This document shows positions 1 to 8,690 of a DNA stretch of 64,000 bases, one piece after another. The notes under the pieces were generated by a model that had not been told where the DNA came from, ran no database searches, and saw only the letters and a list, made by a program, of their open reading frames with translations. Position 1 is the stretch's first letter, and every line of letters begins with the position of its first letter. The stretch comes from Ga0077523 sp038324085 (lineage in GTDB: Bacteria; Pseudomonadota; Gammaproteobacteria; Burkholderiales; Ga0077523). The translations under genes and the position numbers were made by a program. Location: NCBI GenBank assembly GCA_038324085.1, contig JBBQHP010000017.1, positions 13,240 through 77,239 of the forward strand, given 5' to 3'.

Positions 1-701
1 CCGGCAACGCTGGCGATGCGCAGGTGGCGACGGGCCGGCCCCAGGCCGATCTGCCGGGCGAGCGCCGAGTCCGCCCCGGCGATGAGCCCGCCCGGCACGC
101 TCGACTGGCGGGCGATGCGCGCCATGTCGTGCGGGATGGTCCGATAGATCCGGTATTCCACTTCCGGATCGAAGCGCAGCGCGATGCCGTCCGGGTGCGG
201 CGTCATCCCGAAGTTCACGTAGTCCTCGAGGCAGTGCGGATCGAACCTGCGGAACGGCGCCTTCGAGCGGAAGTGGGCTACTGCGGCCGCGGCGGTCGGC
301 CAGACGCGGCGGCGGCCGCGCGTCGTGGCCGCGAGAGTCACGCGGTCGATGAACCCCACCCGTTTGGCGAACACGACGGCGCTGCCCTGGAAGCGCGACA
401 TGATCGGCGCATCCAGCAGGATCACCCCGCGGAACAGGTCCGGCCGGCGCGCCGCCGCCATCAGCGACAGGTAGCCGCCGAGGGAATGGCCCACGGCGAG
501 CACCGGTTCGCCGCGTGCCTCGACCGCAGCGATGAGTTGCGCGGCGAGCAGCGGCCAGCCTTCGGTGACCGGAAACGCCGGATCGTGACCGTACCGGGGC
601 ACGTAGCCCAGCGCGAGCTGCTTCGGCAACGCTGCGAACAGCGCCCGATAGCAGGGCGCCGGGAAACCATTGGCATGGGAGAATTGCAACGCCACGCGCA
701 T
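1..701 (-). CDS. Alpha/beta hydrolase, C-terminus cut by window edge
   Basis: Read on the minus strand from an ATG at 701, preceded by a GGAGGTGG ribosome-binding stretch, and open to base 1, so the C-terminus is missing. The start (MRVALQFSHANGFP) and the nucleophile elbow GHSLGGY near residue 70 are typical of alpha/beta-hydrolase-fold esterases. The first part of that segment (FSHANGFPAPCYR) resembles the oxyanion-hole region of lipase/esterase members. The catalytic His would lie beyond the visible part or close to the edge. The start is only 49 bp from the divergent lipoprotein gene at 750, so the two share a short promoter region. The substrate cannot be predicted. Confidence 0.8.
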   Translation of the reverse strand, partial: MRVALQFSHANGFPAPCYRALFAALPKQLALGYVPRYGHDPAFPVTEGWPLLAAQLIAAVEARGEPVLAVGHSLGGYLSLMAAARRPDLFRGVILLDAPIMSRFQGSAVVFAKRVGFIDRVTLAATTRGRRRVWPTAAAAVAHFRSKAPFRRFDPHCLEDYVNFGMTPHPDGIALRFDPEVEYRIYRTIPHDMARIARQSSVPGGLIAGADSALARQIGLGPARRHLRIASVA

Positions 702-749
702 CTTGCGGTCCACCTCCAGTCCTACGTCTCCCGATTCCTGCAACCGCTC

Positions 750-1787
750 ATGCCGATCGCCTTCGTCCTGGCGGGGGTGCTCGCCCTGGCCGCCTGCCAA
801 TCACCTGCTCCGATGACCGACCGCACAACGCATCACGCCGCCGACGGTTATCGCAACAACTATCCCACCGGCTGGACCCGCGGCAGTTTCTGGAAATGGC
901 AGTGGGAGCGCTGGACCAAGGGCCTGCCCAAACCGCTGCCGCCCGGGTGGCACTCCCAGACGGTGCAACCGGACATCGCGTGGCTCGAGTCGAACCGCAC
1001 CGAAACCGCGATCACCTGGGTCGGACACGCGACCTTGCTGCTGCAGGTCGGCGGGCTGAACATCCTGACCGATCCGCATTTCACGGAGCGCGCATCGCCG
1101 TTGAGTTTTCTCGGGCCGCGCCGGCTCGTGCCGCCATTGCCGGCGCTGGCTGATCTGCCGCACATCGACGCGGTGGTCATCTCGCACAATCACTACGATC
1201 ATCTCGACGAGGGCTCCGTGCGCCAACTGGCGGCGCAGCCGGGCGGCAGCCCGCGTTTCTTCGTGCCCCTCGGGCTGAAGGCCTGGTTCGCCGGCAAGGG
1301 CATCGATGACGTGGTCGAATTCGACTGGTGGCAGGCAGTGGAGCTGGCGGGCGTGAAGTTCACGCTGGCGCCGGTGCAGCACTGGAGCGCGCGCTCGTTG
1401 TGGGATCGGAACAAGACACTCTGGGGTGGCTGGCGCGTGGAACGTCCCGGCTTCAGTTTCTTCTTCTGCGGCGACACCGGCTATTCCGAAGACTTCAACG
1501 ACATCCGCAAGCGCCTCGGTCCGGTCGATCTGGCCGCCATCCCGATCGGCGCCTACGAACCACGGTGGTTCATGAAGGTCATGCACGTGAATCCCGACGA
1601 GGCGGTGAAGATCCATCGCGATCTCGGCGCCGTGCAGTCGATCGCGATGCACTGGGGTACGTTCATCCTGACCGACGAGCCCGTGGACGAACCGCCGCAG
1701 CGCCTCGCGGCGGCGCTGCGCGCAGCCGGTATCGAGGCGGATCGCTTCGCGTTGATGAAACACGGCGAGACCCGAAGATTGAAGTGA
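750..1787 (+). CDS. Metallo-beta-lactamase-fold lipoprotein (NAPE-PLD/UlaG-like)
   Basis: A 345-residue protein. The ATG at 750 begins a lipoprotein signal ending LALAAC, so the mature protein is probably anchored in the envelope by Cys15. The metallo-beta-lactamase signature SHNHYDHLD (HxHxDH) is present, followed by CGDTGYSEDF and MHWGTF, which supply the remaining metal ligands. This arrangement resembles NAPE-hydrolysing phospholipase D-like and UlaG-like hydrolases. An upstream in-frame extension to base 24 is antisense to the hydrolase gene and has no plausible protein character, so it was not used. Substrate unknown; a lipid or phosphodiester is a guess from the family. Confidence 0.85.
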   Translation: MPIAFVLAGVLALAACQSPAPMTDRTTHHAADGYRNNYPTGWTRGSFWKWQWERWTKGLPKPLPPGWHSQTVQPDIAWLESNRTETAITWVGHATLLLQVGGLNILTDPHFTERASPLSFLGPRRLVPPLPALADLPHIDAVVISHNHYDHLDEGSVRQLAAQPGGSPRFFVPLGLKAWFAGKGIDDVVEFDWWQAVELAGVKFTLAPVQHWSARSLWDRNKTLWGGWRVERPGFSFFFCGDTGYSEDFNDIRKRLGPVDLAAIPIGAYEPRWFMKVMHVNPDEAVKIHRDLGAVQSIAMHWGTFILTDEPVDEPPQRLAAALRAAGIEADRFALMKHGETRRLK

Positions 1788-1797
1788 AGCGACGGGA

Positions 1798-2232
1798 TCA
1801 GCCGCGGCGTTGCGCCCAGGCGCAGCGCAGCATCTCGGTGACGGCCCAGAACAGCAGGAAGCCGTTCAACGGGTGCAGCGCCGCACCGGCACCGAAGCTG
1901 GCCGAAGTACGCAGGCCCGCCGTGAAGTACTGGAGGAACACGAGCACGACGACGCTCACCGACAGCACCTTGAAGCGTCGCGACAGGCGGCCGAGGAATC
2001 CGAGCACGATGGCGACCGGCGAGAGCCAGTCGAACCAGTGCACGGCCTCGGCATGGAACAGCCACCATTCGGGATTCACGAACACCGCGGCGCCCGCGGA
2101 GACCAGCTGCATCGCGAGGCCCAGGCCAAGGACGACCGATGCCGCCAGCGCCGCCCGGCGCGCGAGCGGCGCGCTGCGGTCACGCCAGCCGGTCACGGCG
2201 CGGGACGGCGAGGGTGGAGCGGTGATCGTCAT
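1798..2232 (-). CDS. Small four-helix membrane protein (DUF6220-like)
   Basis: Encodes 144 residues from an ATG at 2232 to a stop at 1798. It is convergent with the lipoprotein gene, whose stop lies 10 bp away. Four hydrophobic segments can be seen (about residues 28-50, 66-82, 89-106 and 118-136), with conserved-looking PEWWLFHAEAVHWF and LHPLNGFLLFW motifs. The pattern of four helices with His residues near the membrane resembles DUF6220/DoxX-like proteins. The family name is a recollection rather than a search result. Function unknown. Longer upstream starts lack ribosome-binding sites and have low-complexity Arg-rich sequence. Confidence 0.65.
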   Translation of the reverse strand: MTITAPPSPSRAVTGWRDRSAPLARRAALAASVVLGLGLAMQLVSAGAAVFVNPEWWLFHAEAVHWFDWLSPVAIVLGFLGRLSRRFKVLSVSVVVLVFLQYFTAGLRTSASFGAGAALHPLNGFLLFWAVTEMLRCAWAQRRG

Positions 2233-2830
2233 GCGGGGGCACGAAGCCGGTGGAAAGCCGATCCTGGCGGCGATGCCCGCCATGTTGCCACGACCCCGCC
2301 GTCGCGTCGGCGTTTGTGTCCCGCCAGGGGGCGTTGCCGTCGCGTGCCCGCGACCGGGACGGCGGAATGCCCCCAAGCCTGACCCGGCGCGCTACACTGC
2401 GGTGTTCGCAATCGACAGATCTGACAAAGGCTTCCACGGCCTGCCGGAAACCAGCGAACGGTCCAACGCGACCGTCGGCAAGCGGTGGTGTTATTCGTGA
2501 CCGGCTAGACATTCTCGTACTGACGGGCCACCGCTCGCGCTCCCCGCGCGCGGTACGCAACGGACCCCGAAGCGGGAGGAGGATCAGGGCGTTGTACCAG
2601 GCAGCGACACTCGCCGCGTCGAAGGGCAGCGGTTTGATGCAACGCGTCGGCCCGTTCGCCGCAGGGCGGCGAAGGTCGCCACGGAATCGGTCGGGCAGGC
2701 GCCGTTACCGTGCGCCCGGCAGGTGCGAAACGATCGCATTCGGTCCGGGTGGCGGCCTTGCTGACGGCGCGCCGCGAAGGGTGCCGGCGCCGCGCAGGCC
2801 GGGCCGCACCGCGATGGCGAGGGTGCGCGC
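2233..2830. other. 598-bp gap upstream of the ebo cluster
   Basis: No ORF here has convincing protein character; the ones present are Arg-rich GC-frame shadows. The gap must hold the promoters for the minus-strand membrane gene and the plus-strand ebo cluster. A TACACT hexamer at 2393-2398 could be a -10 element, but no good -35 is paired with it. Confidence 0.5.
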
Positions 2831-4243
2831 GTGACCCCGACCCTCGTACTCGACGTGGTCGGGCTCACACCGGGCCTGCTGGCGCACGCACCCAATCTGC
2901 GCGCGCTGGCGGCCCGGGGCGCGGTTCGACCTCTCCAGAGCGTCCTGCCGGCCGTCACGACGACAGTCCAGTCCACCATGCTGACCGGCGCAATGCCGAG
3001 CGAGCACGGGATCGTCGCCAACGGCTGGTACTTCCGCGACCTGTCCGAGGTCTGGCTGTGGCGGCAGTCGAACCGGCTGGTTGCCGGCGAGAAGGTGTGG
3101 GACGCCGCCAAGCGGATCGATCCCGCTTTCACCTGCGCCAAGCTGTTCTGGTGGTACAACATGTACTCGAGCGCCGACTTCGCGGTCACGCCGAGGCCCA
3201 TGTACAAGGCCGACGGCCGCAAGCTGCCCGACATCCACACGCATCCGGCGCCCTTGCGCGACGAGTTGCAGGGCGCGCTGGGGCAGTTTCCGCTGTTCCG
3301 CTTCTGGGGGCCCGGCGCCAACCTCGAATCGAGCCGCTGGATCGCGCAATGCGCCTTGCACGTGCTCGAGCATCAGCAGCCGACGCTCACGCTGGTCTAC
3401 CTGCCGCATCTCGACTACGACCTGCAGCGCCTCGGGCCGGCTCACCCGAGCATACCCGCCCAGGTCGAGGCCGTGGACTCGCTCTGTGCGCCGCTGATCG
3501 AGCGGGCGCGAAAGCTCGGCGCGCACGTGATCGTGCTGTCCGAGTACGGTATCACCGAGGTATCGCGACCGATCCACGTCAACCGGGCCTTGCGCGAGGC
3601 CGGGTGGCTCAAGGTGCGCGTCGAGCAGGGCGGCGAACATCTCGACGCGGGAGCATCCGATGCGTTCGCCGTTGCCGACCATCAGCTGGCGCATGTCTAC
3701 GTGGCGCGCCCCGAGCTGATCCCGGCAGTTGCGGCCTGTCTCGAGGCCCTGCCGGGCGTCGAGAGGGTGCTGGACGAAACGGGCAAGCGCGCCGCGGGCC
3801 TCGATCACCCGCGCTCCGGCGAACTGGTCGCCATCGCGCGCGCCGACAGCTGGTTCACGTACTACCCCTTCCTGGACGACGCACGCGCCCCCGATTTCGC
3901 GCGCACGGTCGACATCCACCGCAAGCCTGGCTACGACCCGGTGGAACTCCTGTTCGACGCCCGGATAAGGTTCCCGAAACTGGCCGTGGCGTCGCGGCTG
4001 GCGCGCAAGGCGCTCGGGATGCGGTACCTTATGGATGTAATCGGACTCGACGCGACGGTCGTGCGGGGGTCGCACGGGCGGTTGACCGATCGCGCCGAGG
4101 ACGGGCCGCTGTTCATCACGACGGCACCCGAGCTGCTCGCGGATGGCCCCGTGCCGGCCGCCGGCGTCAAGCAACTGCTGCTCGATCATGTGTTCGCCGC
4201 AGCGGCCGGGCGCCGGGCAGCCTGGAACAACAACAGGTCATGA
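2831..4243 (+). CDS. eboF: EboF-like alkaline-phosphatase-superfamily phosphodiesterase
   Basis: A 470-residue protein with a GTG start. The N-terminal LDVVGLTPGLL supplies a metal-binding Asp, and the TTTVQSTMLTG segment near residue 48 supplies the catalytic Thr, as in nucleotide pyrophosphatase/phosphodiesterases. Further ligands are suggested by LPHLDYDLQRLG and VLSEYGITEV. There is no signal peptide, so the protein should be cytoplasmic. It opens the gene cluster and is followed after 19 bp by eboA. In described ebo clusters (linked to scytonemin export in cyanobacteria and to eustigmatophyte endosymbionts) EboF is a phosphodiesterase of this superfamily. Assignment rests on the domain plus context; the true substrate is unknown. 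Confidence 0.8.
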   Translation: MTPTLVLDVVGLTPGLLAHAPNLRALAARGAVRPLQSVLPAVTTTVQSTMLTGAMPSEHGIVANGWYFRDLSEVWLWRQSNRLVAGEKVWDAAKRIDPAFTCAKLFWWYNMYSSADFAVTPRPMYKADGRKLPDIHTHPAPLRDELQGALGQFPLFRFWGPGANLESSRWIAQCALHVLEHQQPTLTLVYLPHLDYDLQRLGPAHPSIPAQVEAVDSLCAPLIERARKLGAHVIVLSEYGITEVSRPIHVNRALREAGWLKVRVEQGGEHLDAGASDAFAVADHQLAHVYVARPELIPAVAACLEALPGVERVLDETGKRAAGLDHPRSGELVAIARADSWFTYYPFLDDARAPDFARTVDIHRKPGYDPVELLFDARIRFPKLAVASRLARKALGMRYLMDVIGLDATVVRGSHGRLTDRAEDGPLFITTAPELLADGPVPAAGVKQLLLDHVFAAAAGRRAAWNNNRS

Positions 4244-4262
4244 AATTGCGGGAGACGAGGGC

Positions 4263-5123
4263 ATGACCCCTGAAGCGTTGCTGCAGCAGTGGCTGGACCA
4301 GCGGGTCGATGCCGCGGGTGGTCAGTGGCTGCGTGAGGCCGTCGCGGTGCTGGCCGGCGGCGGCACCGACCGTGACCTGTTCCGCGTCGTGAGCCTGGTT
4401 TCGCGCAAACTGGGCAAGGCGCCGCTGGCGCTGCCGCCACAGGCGCTGGCCGAGGCGATGCAGGCGCGCACGGGATGGGACCCGTCGTCGTGGACCGTGG
4501 ACCAGGCCGGACGCATCCGGTTGCTGCTGGCGGCGGCGCGCGATGCGGATGCGTTCGTGCGGCGGCTCGACCAGCTCTGCGCCACGGCCGACGTCGACGA
4601 GCTGGTCGCGTTCTATCGCGGACTGCCGCTCTATCCCGATCCGCCGCGCCATCGCCTGCGCGCCGCCGAAGGCATCCGCACCAACATGAAGGTGGTGTTC
4701 GAAGCCGTGGCGCAGTGCAATCCATACCCTGCCGAGCAACTGGCGGAAGAAGCCTGGAACCAGATGGTGCTCAAGGCGCTGTTCGTCGGCAGCACCCTCG
4801 ACCCGATCGTGGGCCTGGACCGGCGGGCCAATCCGGCGCTCGCGCGCATGCTCGACGACTACGCGCACGAGCGCTGGTCGGCGGGCCGTCCGGTGAGCCC
4901 CGAGTTGTGGCGCTGCATCGGCCCGTTCGCGACCGGCGCGCTGCTCGCCGATCTGGAAAGAGTGCTGACGTCCGGCACGCCACCGGAGCGCGCCGGTGCC
5001 GTGCTGGCGCTCGGCCGCGCCAGCGATCCCGAAGCCGGCCGGCTGCTCGAACGCCACGCCGCCCTGCGCGATGCCGTCGTCGCGCGCGGCGTCGACTGGA
5101 AGAGTGCACTGGAATTCAATTGA
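4263..5123 (+). CDS. eboA: EboA-family protein
   Basis: A 286-residue, largely helical protein lacking signal peptide and membrane segments. Its length, the motif RTNMKVVFEAVAQCNPYP near residue 140 and the segment WNQMVLKALFVGSTLDPIVGLDRRAN match the EboA family as I recall it. EboA has no known enzymatic activity. The HEAT-like C-terminus (LADLERVLTSGTPPERAGAVLALGRA) could serve protein-protein contacts. The gene sits between the phosphodiesterase and the TatD hydrolase, in the order expected for the cluster. Degenerate 14-20-bp repeats begin inside its last codons. Confidence 0.85.
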   Translation: MTPEALLQQWLDQRVDAAGGQWLREAVAVLAGGGTDRDLFRVVSLVSRKLGKAPLALPPQALAEAMQARTGWDPSSWTVDQAGRIRLLLAAARDADAFVRRLDQLCATADVDELVAFYRGLPLYPDPPRHRLRAAEGIRTNMKVVFEAVAQCNPYPAEQLAEEAWNQMVLKALFVGSTLDPIVGLDRRANPALARMLDDYAHERWSAGRPVSPELWRCIGPFATGALLADLERVLTSGTPPERAGAVLALGRASDPEAGRLLERHAALRDAVVARGVDWKSALEFN

Positions 5124-5207
5124 CCTCGAACTGAACCGGACTCGAATTCGATTGCACCGACCTCGAATTCAACCGACCGCGCAACCGAACGACCTCGCAT
5201 TCCACCG
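5111..5207. repeat. Degenerate tandem repeats before eboB
   Basis: About six imperfect units of 14-20 bp, approximating CTCGAATTCAACCGAC and most ending in GAC or CCG, run from the last codons of eboA across the eboA-eboB gap. Units start near 5111, 5125, 5142, 5162, 5178 and 5194. The segment is visibly richer in AATTC than its surroundings and stops just before the ribosome-binding site of eboB. Confidence 0.6.
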
Positions 5208-5224
5208 CTACCAGGGAGAAGACC

Positions 5225-6151
5225 ATGCGATTCATAGACCCGCACATCCACATGGCGGCCCGCACCACCGACGATTACGAACGCATGGTCGCCGCCGGCA
5301 TCGTTGCCATCATCGAGCCCGCGTTCTGGCTCGGCCAGCCGCGCACCAACGTCGGTACCTACATCGACTACCTCTCCAGCATCGTCGGGTGGGAGCGCTT
5401 CCGCGCATCGCAGTTCGGCATCCGGCACTACTGCACCATCGGCCTCAACAGCAAGGAGGCCAACAACGAGGCGCTCGCGGAAGCGGTGATGGACATCCTG
5501 CCGCGCTATCTCTCGAAGGAAGGCGTGGTCGCGGTGGGCGAGATCGGCTACGACGACCAGACCGCGATCGAGGACAAGTACTACCGCGCGCAGCTTGCGC
5601 TCGCGAAGGAGTACGACATGCTGGTCATGGTCCATACCCCGCACCGGGACAAGAAGTCCGGCACGATCCGCAGCATGGAGGTCGCGCTGGAGATGGGCAT
5701 GGCGCCGCACCGTGTGATGATCGACCACAACAACGAAGAGACCGTCCGCGAGGTGCTCGACCGCGGCTTCTGGGCCGGCTTCACCATCTACCCGAACACG
5801 AAGATGGGCAACGAGCGCATGGTCGAGATCGTCCGCCAGTACGGTTCCGAGCGCATCTTCGTCGATTCCAGCGCCGATTGGGGTGTCTCCGATCCGCTCG
5901 CCGTGCCGAAGACCGCGCGGCTCATGCTCGAACGCGGCATCGAGGCGAAGCACGTCGAGGCGACCTGTTACGGCAATGCGCTCGCCGCCTACGGCCAGAC
6001 CGGCCAGATGCTCGAATCGCACTGGCTCACTCCGGACCCGGTGGACCAGCGCACGCTGTTCGAAGGCAACTCCGTCCTGCGCGGCCAGACGCCGCGCATC
6101 GGTGCCTTGCCCGAGATTCCGGAACGCGCCGACTCGCTCGTGTTCAAATGA
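5225..6151 (+). CDS. eboB: EboB, TatD-family metal-dependent hydrolase
   Basis: A 308-residue amidohydrolase-fold protein with a clear AGGGAGAAG ribosome-binding site. Metal ligands are visible in order: HxH in FIDPHIHM (residues 6-8), Glu in AVGEIGYD, His in MVHTPH, His in MIDHNN and Asp in VDSSADW. This is the TatD pattern of a TIM-barrel nuclease or hydrolase. In ebo clusters this member is EboB. It is probably cytoplasmic and co-transcribed with the flanking genes, although the 101-bp gap upstream filled with short repeats could allow separate control. Confidence 0.85.
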   Translation: MRFIDPHIHMAARTTDDYERMVAAGIVAIIEPAFWLGQPRTNVGTYIDYLSSIVGWERFRASQFGIRHYCTIGLNSKEANNEALAEAVMDILPRYLSKEGVVAVGEIGYDDQTAIEDKYYRAQLALAKEYDMLVMVHTPHRDKKSGTIRSMEVALEMGMAPHRVMIDHNNEETVREVLDRGFWAGFTIYPNTKMGNERMVEIVRQYGSERIFVDSSADWGVSDPLAVPKTARLMLERGIEAKHVEATCYGNALAAYGQTGQMLESHWLTPDPVDQRTLFEGNSVLRGQTPRIGALPEIPERADSLVFK

Positions 6152-6182
6152 TCGTTCATTCCTGCATCGGAGACCTGCAATC

Positions 6183-7394
6183 GTGAGCGCCGAGATCACC
6201 AGCCTGCCGCAACGTGGGGACGAACGCTCCGCGGTCTACCTCCAGACGTTCGCGGTCAACTACGAGTACCCGGTGTATTTCACCGAGCACTTGTTCGCGC
6301 ACGACAATCCGGTGTTTCTCGAAACGCTGCTGCGGCGTGAACCTGCCCGGCGGCATCGCTTCGTGGTGTTCATCGACGCCAACGTCGCCGCCTCGTTCCC
6401 CGCGCTCGCGCACGACATCGCCGGCTACGCTGACCTGCACGGCGAGGCGATGGAACTGACGGCGCACCCGGAAGTCGTGCCCGGCGGCGAGCACATCAAG
6501 AACGATCCGGCGCTGGTCACGCGGCTGCAGCACCGGCTGGTGGAACTGGGGGTCGACCGGCATGCCTTCGTCGTGGGCATCGGCGGCGGGGCGTTTCTCG
6601 ATCTGATCGGTTACGTCGCCTCGTCCACGCACCGTGGCATACGGCACATCCGCGTGCCCACCACGGTGCTCGCGCAGAACGATTCCGGCGTCGGCGTGAA
6701 GAACGGCGTCAACGCGTTCGGCGTCAAGAATCTGCTCGGCAGTTTCGCGCCGCCGTTCGCGGTGCTGAACGATGCCGACTTCCTGCGCACGCTGCAGCCG
6801 CGCGACAAGATCGCCGGCATCGCCGAAGCGGTGAAGGTCGCGCTGATCCGCGACCGCATGTTCTTCGAGTGGCTGGAAGCGAGCGCCGGCGCGTTGCGCG
6901 ATTGCGAGCCCGCCGCGATGAGTCGCATGATCCGCCGCTGCGCCGAGCTGCACATGCGCCAGATCGCGCAGGGCGGCGATCCGTTCGAGACCGGCAGCGC
7001 GCGCCCGCTCGACTACGGCCACTGGTCGGCGCACAAGCTCGAAGCGCTCACGTCGCACGAACTGCGGCATGGCGAGGCAGTGGCGATCGGGCTCGCGCTC
7101 GACGCGCGCTATTCCGTCCAGGTCGGCATGCTGGCGGCCGGGGGCGAGGACCGGGTGCATGCACTGCTCAAGCGGCTCGGATTCCACCTGTGGCATCCCG
7201 CGCTCGAGTCGCGCGATACCGAAGGCCGCTGGATGCTGTTGCGCGGGCTCGAGGAATTCCGCGAGCATCTCGGCGGCGAACTCACCATCACGCTGCTGCG
7301 CGACCTGGGGACCGGCGAGGAAGTGCATCACATGGATTCCGACGAGATCCTGCGCGCGCTCGGCTGGCTGCGGCGGCGGGAGCTCGGGGCGTGA
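6183..7394 (+). CDS. eboD: EboD, 3-dehydroquinate-synthase-like enzyme
   Basis: A 403-residue sugar-phosphate-cyclase family protein with a GTG start. The NAD-binding GIGGGAFLDLIGYVAS motif, RVPTTVLAQNDSGVGVKNGVN (substrate loop), and zinc ligands in GHWSAHKLE and LRHGEAVAIG are all present, so it should be an active cyclase. It is longer than housekeeping AroB and carries an N-terminal segment of about 25 residues (AVYLQTFAVNYEYPVYFTEHLF) typical of EboD/2-epi-5-epi-valiolone-synthase-like enzymes. The product is unknown; a cyclic sugar-derived metabolite is the family-based inference. Its stop overlaps the eboE GTG start by 4 bp. Confidence 0.85.
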   Translation: MSAEITSLPQRGDERSAVYLQTFAVNYEYPVYFTEHLFAHDNPVFLETLLRREPARRHRFVVFIDANVAASFPALAHDIAGYADLHGEAMELTAHPEVVPGGEHIKNDPALVTRLQHRLVELGVDRHAFVVGIGGGAFLDLIGYVASSTHRGIRHIRVPTTVLAQNDSGVGVKNGVNAFGVKNLLGSFAPPFAVLNDADFLRTLQPRDKIAGIAEAVKVALIRDRMFFEWLEASAGALRDCEPAAMSRMIRRCAELHMRQIAQGGDPFETGSARPLDYGHWSAHKLEALTSHELRHGEAVAIGLALDARYSVQVGMLAAGGEDRVHALLKRLGFHLWHPALESRDTEGRWMLLRGLEEFREHLGGELTITLLRDLGTGEEVHHMDSDEILRALGWLRRRELGA

Positions 7395-8596
7395 ACCTCG
7401 GCGGCGGCGTCCACCTCACCTATTGCAGCAACATCCATCCGGGCGAGTCGTGGGCGGAAGTGCGCGCGAATCTCGAACGGTACGTGTGCGCGGTCCGCGA
7501 CCGCCTCGCGCCCCCGGGCGCATTCGGCATCGGCCTGCGCCTTTCGGCGCGCGCGTCAGCCGAACTGGCGGAGCCCGCGGCGTTCGCCGAATTCCAGGTG
7601 TTTCTCGAGCGCAGGCGCATGTACGTGTTCACGATCAACGGTTTTCCGTACGGTACCTTCCACGGGACGCGCGTGAAGGAAGACGTCTATCTGCCCGACT
7701 GGCGCGATCCGGAACGGCTGCGCTATACCAACGACCTGGCCGACCTGCTCGCGCGGCTGCTGCCCGCGGATGCATCCATCGAAGGCAGCGTGAGCACGGT
7801 TCCGGGCGCGTACAAGCCGGCGCTCGGCGGCGCCGACGACATCGCCGTGATGGTCGAGCATCTGCTGCGGCACGTGGCGCATCTCGTGGCGCTGCGGGCG
7901 AGTTCGGGCCGTCTGATCGCGCTGGCACTCGAACCCGAGCCGCACTGCTTTCTCGAGACGATCGACGAGGTCATCGCGTTCTTCGCGCACGATCTCCATT
8001 CCGCTGCCGCGGTGAGCAGGCTGACGGCGCTGACCGGCCTCGACCGGAACGGCGCCGCGCAGGCACTGCACGATCACCTGGGGATATGTCTCGATCTGTG
8101 CCATGCCGCCGTGGAATTCGAAGACGCCGCGCAGTGCGTGCAGCGGCTGGAAGACGCGGGCATCCGCGTCCACAAGCTGCAGATCAGCGCCGGCTTGCGC
8201 CTCCCCACGCTCGATGCCGCAGCCATCGCGGCGTTGCGTCGCTTCGACGATCCGGTCTATCTGCACCAGGTGGTGGAACGCTCGCCCCGCGGCATGCGCC
8301 GCTTCGCCGATCTGCCGGAGGCCTTCTCCACGCTGGTGGCCGACAACACCGAACGCGAGTGGCGCGTGCACTTCCATGTGCCGATCTTCCTCGAACGACT
8401 GGAGCCGTTCGCATCGACGCAATCGTTCATCCGCGAAGTGCTCGAGATCCAGCGCGAACGCCCCGTCGCATCGCACCTGGAGGTCGAGACCTACACCTGG
8501 GGCGTGCTCCCCGAGCCGTTTCGCAGCGGCCCGGTGGACGAAGCGGTCGCGCGCGAACTGGCGTGGGTGCAGGCCGTCATGGCAGGGACCGAGTGA
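7391..8596 (+). CDS. eboE: EboE, TIM-barrel metabolite protein
   Basis: A 401-residue protein starting with GTG inside the eboD stop (GTGA overlap), so translation is probably coupled. The N-terminus (GGGVHLTYCSNIHPGESWAEV) and the segments LALEPEPHCFLET and LGICLDLCHAAVEFED fit a xylose-isomerase-like TIM barrel with Glu, Asp and His ligands. That is the EboE fold, annotated in databases as a metabolite traffic protein. No signal peptide. Its role in the cluster is unproven; in scytonemin-producing cyanobacteria loss of ebo genes blocks export of a pathway intermediate. Confidence 0.85.
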   Translation: MNLGGGVHLTYCSNIHPGESWAEVRANLERYVCAVRDRLAPPGAFGIGLRLSARASAELAEPAAFAEFQVFLERRRMYVFTINGFPYGTFHGTRVKEDVYLPDWRDPERLRYTNDLADLLARLLPADASIEGSVSTVPGAYKPALGGADDIAVMVEHLLRHVAHLVALRASSGRLIALALEPEPHCFLETIDEVIAFFAHDLHSAAAVSRLTALTGLDRNGAAQALHDHLGICLDLCHAAVEFEDAAQCVQRLEDAGIRVHKLQISAGLRLPTLDAAAIAALRRFDDPVYLHQVVERSPRGMRRFADLPEAFSTLVADNTEREWRVHFHVPIFLERLEPFASTQSFIREVLEIQRERPVASHLEVETYTWGVLPEPFRSGPVDEAVARELAWVQAVMAGTE

Positions 8597-8690
8597 GGAG
8601 CGTGGCCGTGTGCGACGCATTTCCGCTAGTCGGGCATGGCGTGCCCGCGCCGGGGCACCGTGCCCGGCTGCAACACCTGATCGCCACCCG

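Noticed and set aside
24..749. N-terminal extension of the metallo-hydrolase ORF back to base 24
   Set aside because: It runs antisense to a hydrolase with a clear GHSLGGY motif, and the lipoprotein signal starting at 750 marks the real start.
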